The notes under the pieces were generated by a model that saw only the letters and a list, made by a program, of their open reading frames with translations, ran no database searches and had not been told where the DNA came from. From NCBI GenBank assembly GCA_020050775.1, contig JAGVKC010000055.1, forward strand, positions 1 to 14,099: a stretch of 14,099 nt of DNA. Reading direction: 5' to 3'. Source of the stretch: Minisyncoccota bacterium. Lineage in GTDB: Bacteria; Patescibacteriota; Minisyncoccia; Phycocordibacterales; SBAW01. The position numbers and the translations under genes are program-made. Shown in pieces: positions 13,957 through 14,099 of this stretch. Position 1 is the stretch's first letter, and each line of letters begins with the position of its first letter.

Positions 13957-14099
13957 TCAAATTTCTTGGAATACAGGAAGTACGCCGACGTTCACAGTGC
14001 GAACCTCTGTGCCGCCACCGGAAGGAGTACACTGCAGGCGGTATGTCTGATTTTCAGTGACCACAACAGATTGGGTGTGTAGGCCGTCTGTTGCGTTTC
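13957..14099 (-). CDS. 3' end of a probable secreted Ig-like surface protein (partial)
   Basis: An open frame enters from the right edge and gives 46 visible residues before TGA (13957-13959). They contain ATDGLHTQSVVVTENQTYRL, then QCTPSGGGTEVRTVNV and a final VGVLPVFQEI. A Thr/Asn-x-Thr-Tyr-x-Leu-x-Cys strand followed by a Gly-rich turn and a T-V-x-V strand is the usual last half of Ig-like repeats in large surface proteins of Patescibacteria. The full protein lies mostly outside the window. It ends 34 bases ahead of yebC on the same strand and could be in the same operon. Confidence 0.6.
   Translation of the reverse strand, partial: NATDGLHTQSVVVTENQTYRLQCTPSGGGTEVRTVNVGVLPVFQEI

Noticed and set aside
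1..14099. Alternative genetic code (TGA read as glycine)
   Set aside because: TGA ends the VirB4-like, Ig-like, dnaA and rnpA genes at expected protein lengths.
1..14099. CRISPR array, insertion sequence, tRNA or rRNA genes
   Set aside because: No regularly spaced repeats, transposase motifs, cloverleaf with CCA end or rRNA-like sequence were found by reading; a covariance-model search was not possible here.

Overview
The window looks like the replication-origin region of a bacterium of the Candidate Phyla Radiation (Patescibacteria, most likely a Parcubacteria-type lineage). The evidence is a reduced rpmH-rnpA-yidC-jag block facing dnaA-dnaN, a type IV secretion pilin-like protein of the kind common in that group, a surface propeller protein with a cysteine pattern I associate with that group, a Jag without its N-terminal domain and a shortened YebC. 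TGA ends several genes (the VirB4-like gene, the Ig-like gene, dnaA, rnpA), so the TGA=Gly code of Gracilibacteria/SR1 does not apply. The taxonomic call is inference from gene content; there is no rRNA in the window.

Left block (1-4516, + strand): five tightly packed or overlapping genes. These are a VirB4-like ATPase entering from the left edge, a small polytopic membrane protein, a secreted protein with three Ig-like modules, a VirB2/TrbC-like pilin with two membrane segments, and a membrane-anchored propeller-like protein. They look like one operon for an envelope-spanning type IV secretion-like machine. No relaxase, VirD4 or VirB6/8/9/10 is visible here.

Origin block (4525-9090): jag, yidC, rnpA and rpmH read leftward; dnaA and dnaN read rightward. 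DnaA-box-like sites lie on both sides of dnaA. The dnaA-dnaN gap holds a DnaA box followed directly by a run of TAN triplets (a DnaA-trio-like element) and an A+T-only stretch, which together make a good candidate for the unwinding site. The left arm supplies ribosomal protein L34, the RNase P protein and the membrane insertase; the right arm supplies the initiator and the sliding clamp.

Right block (9086-14099): a class A penicillin-binding protein (-) is divergent from tyrS (+). Then, all on the - strand, come a 48-residue very acidic small protein, ruvC, a short yebC, and the 3' end of a probable Ig-like surface protein cut by the window edge. Two hairpin terminators (about 9060-9090 and 12607-12635) sit between convergent genes and could serve both strands.

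No stretch longer than 300 bases lacks a gene. The longest gaps are 6269-6423, 7762-7960 and 12783-12896. I saw no tRNA, rRNA, insertion sequence or CRISPR array.
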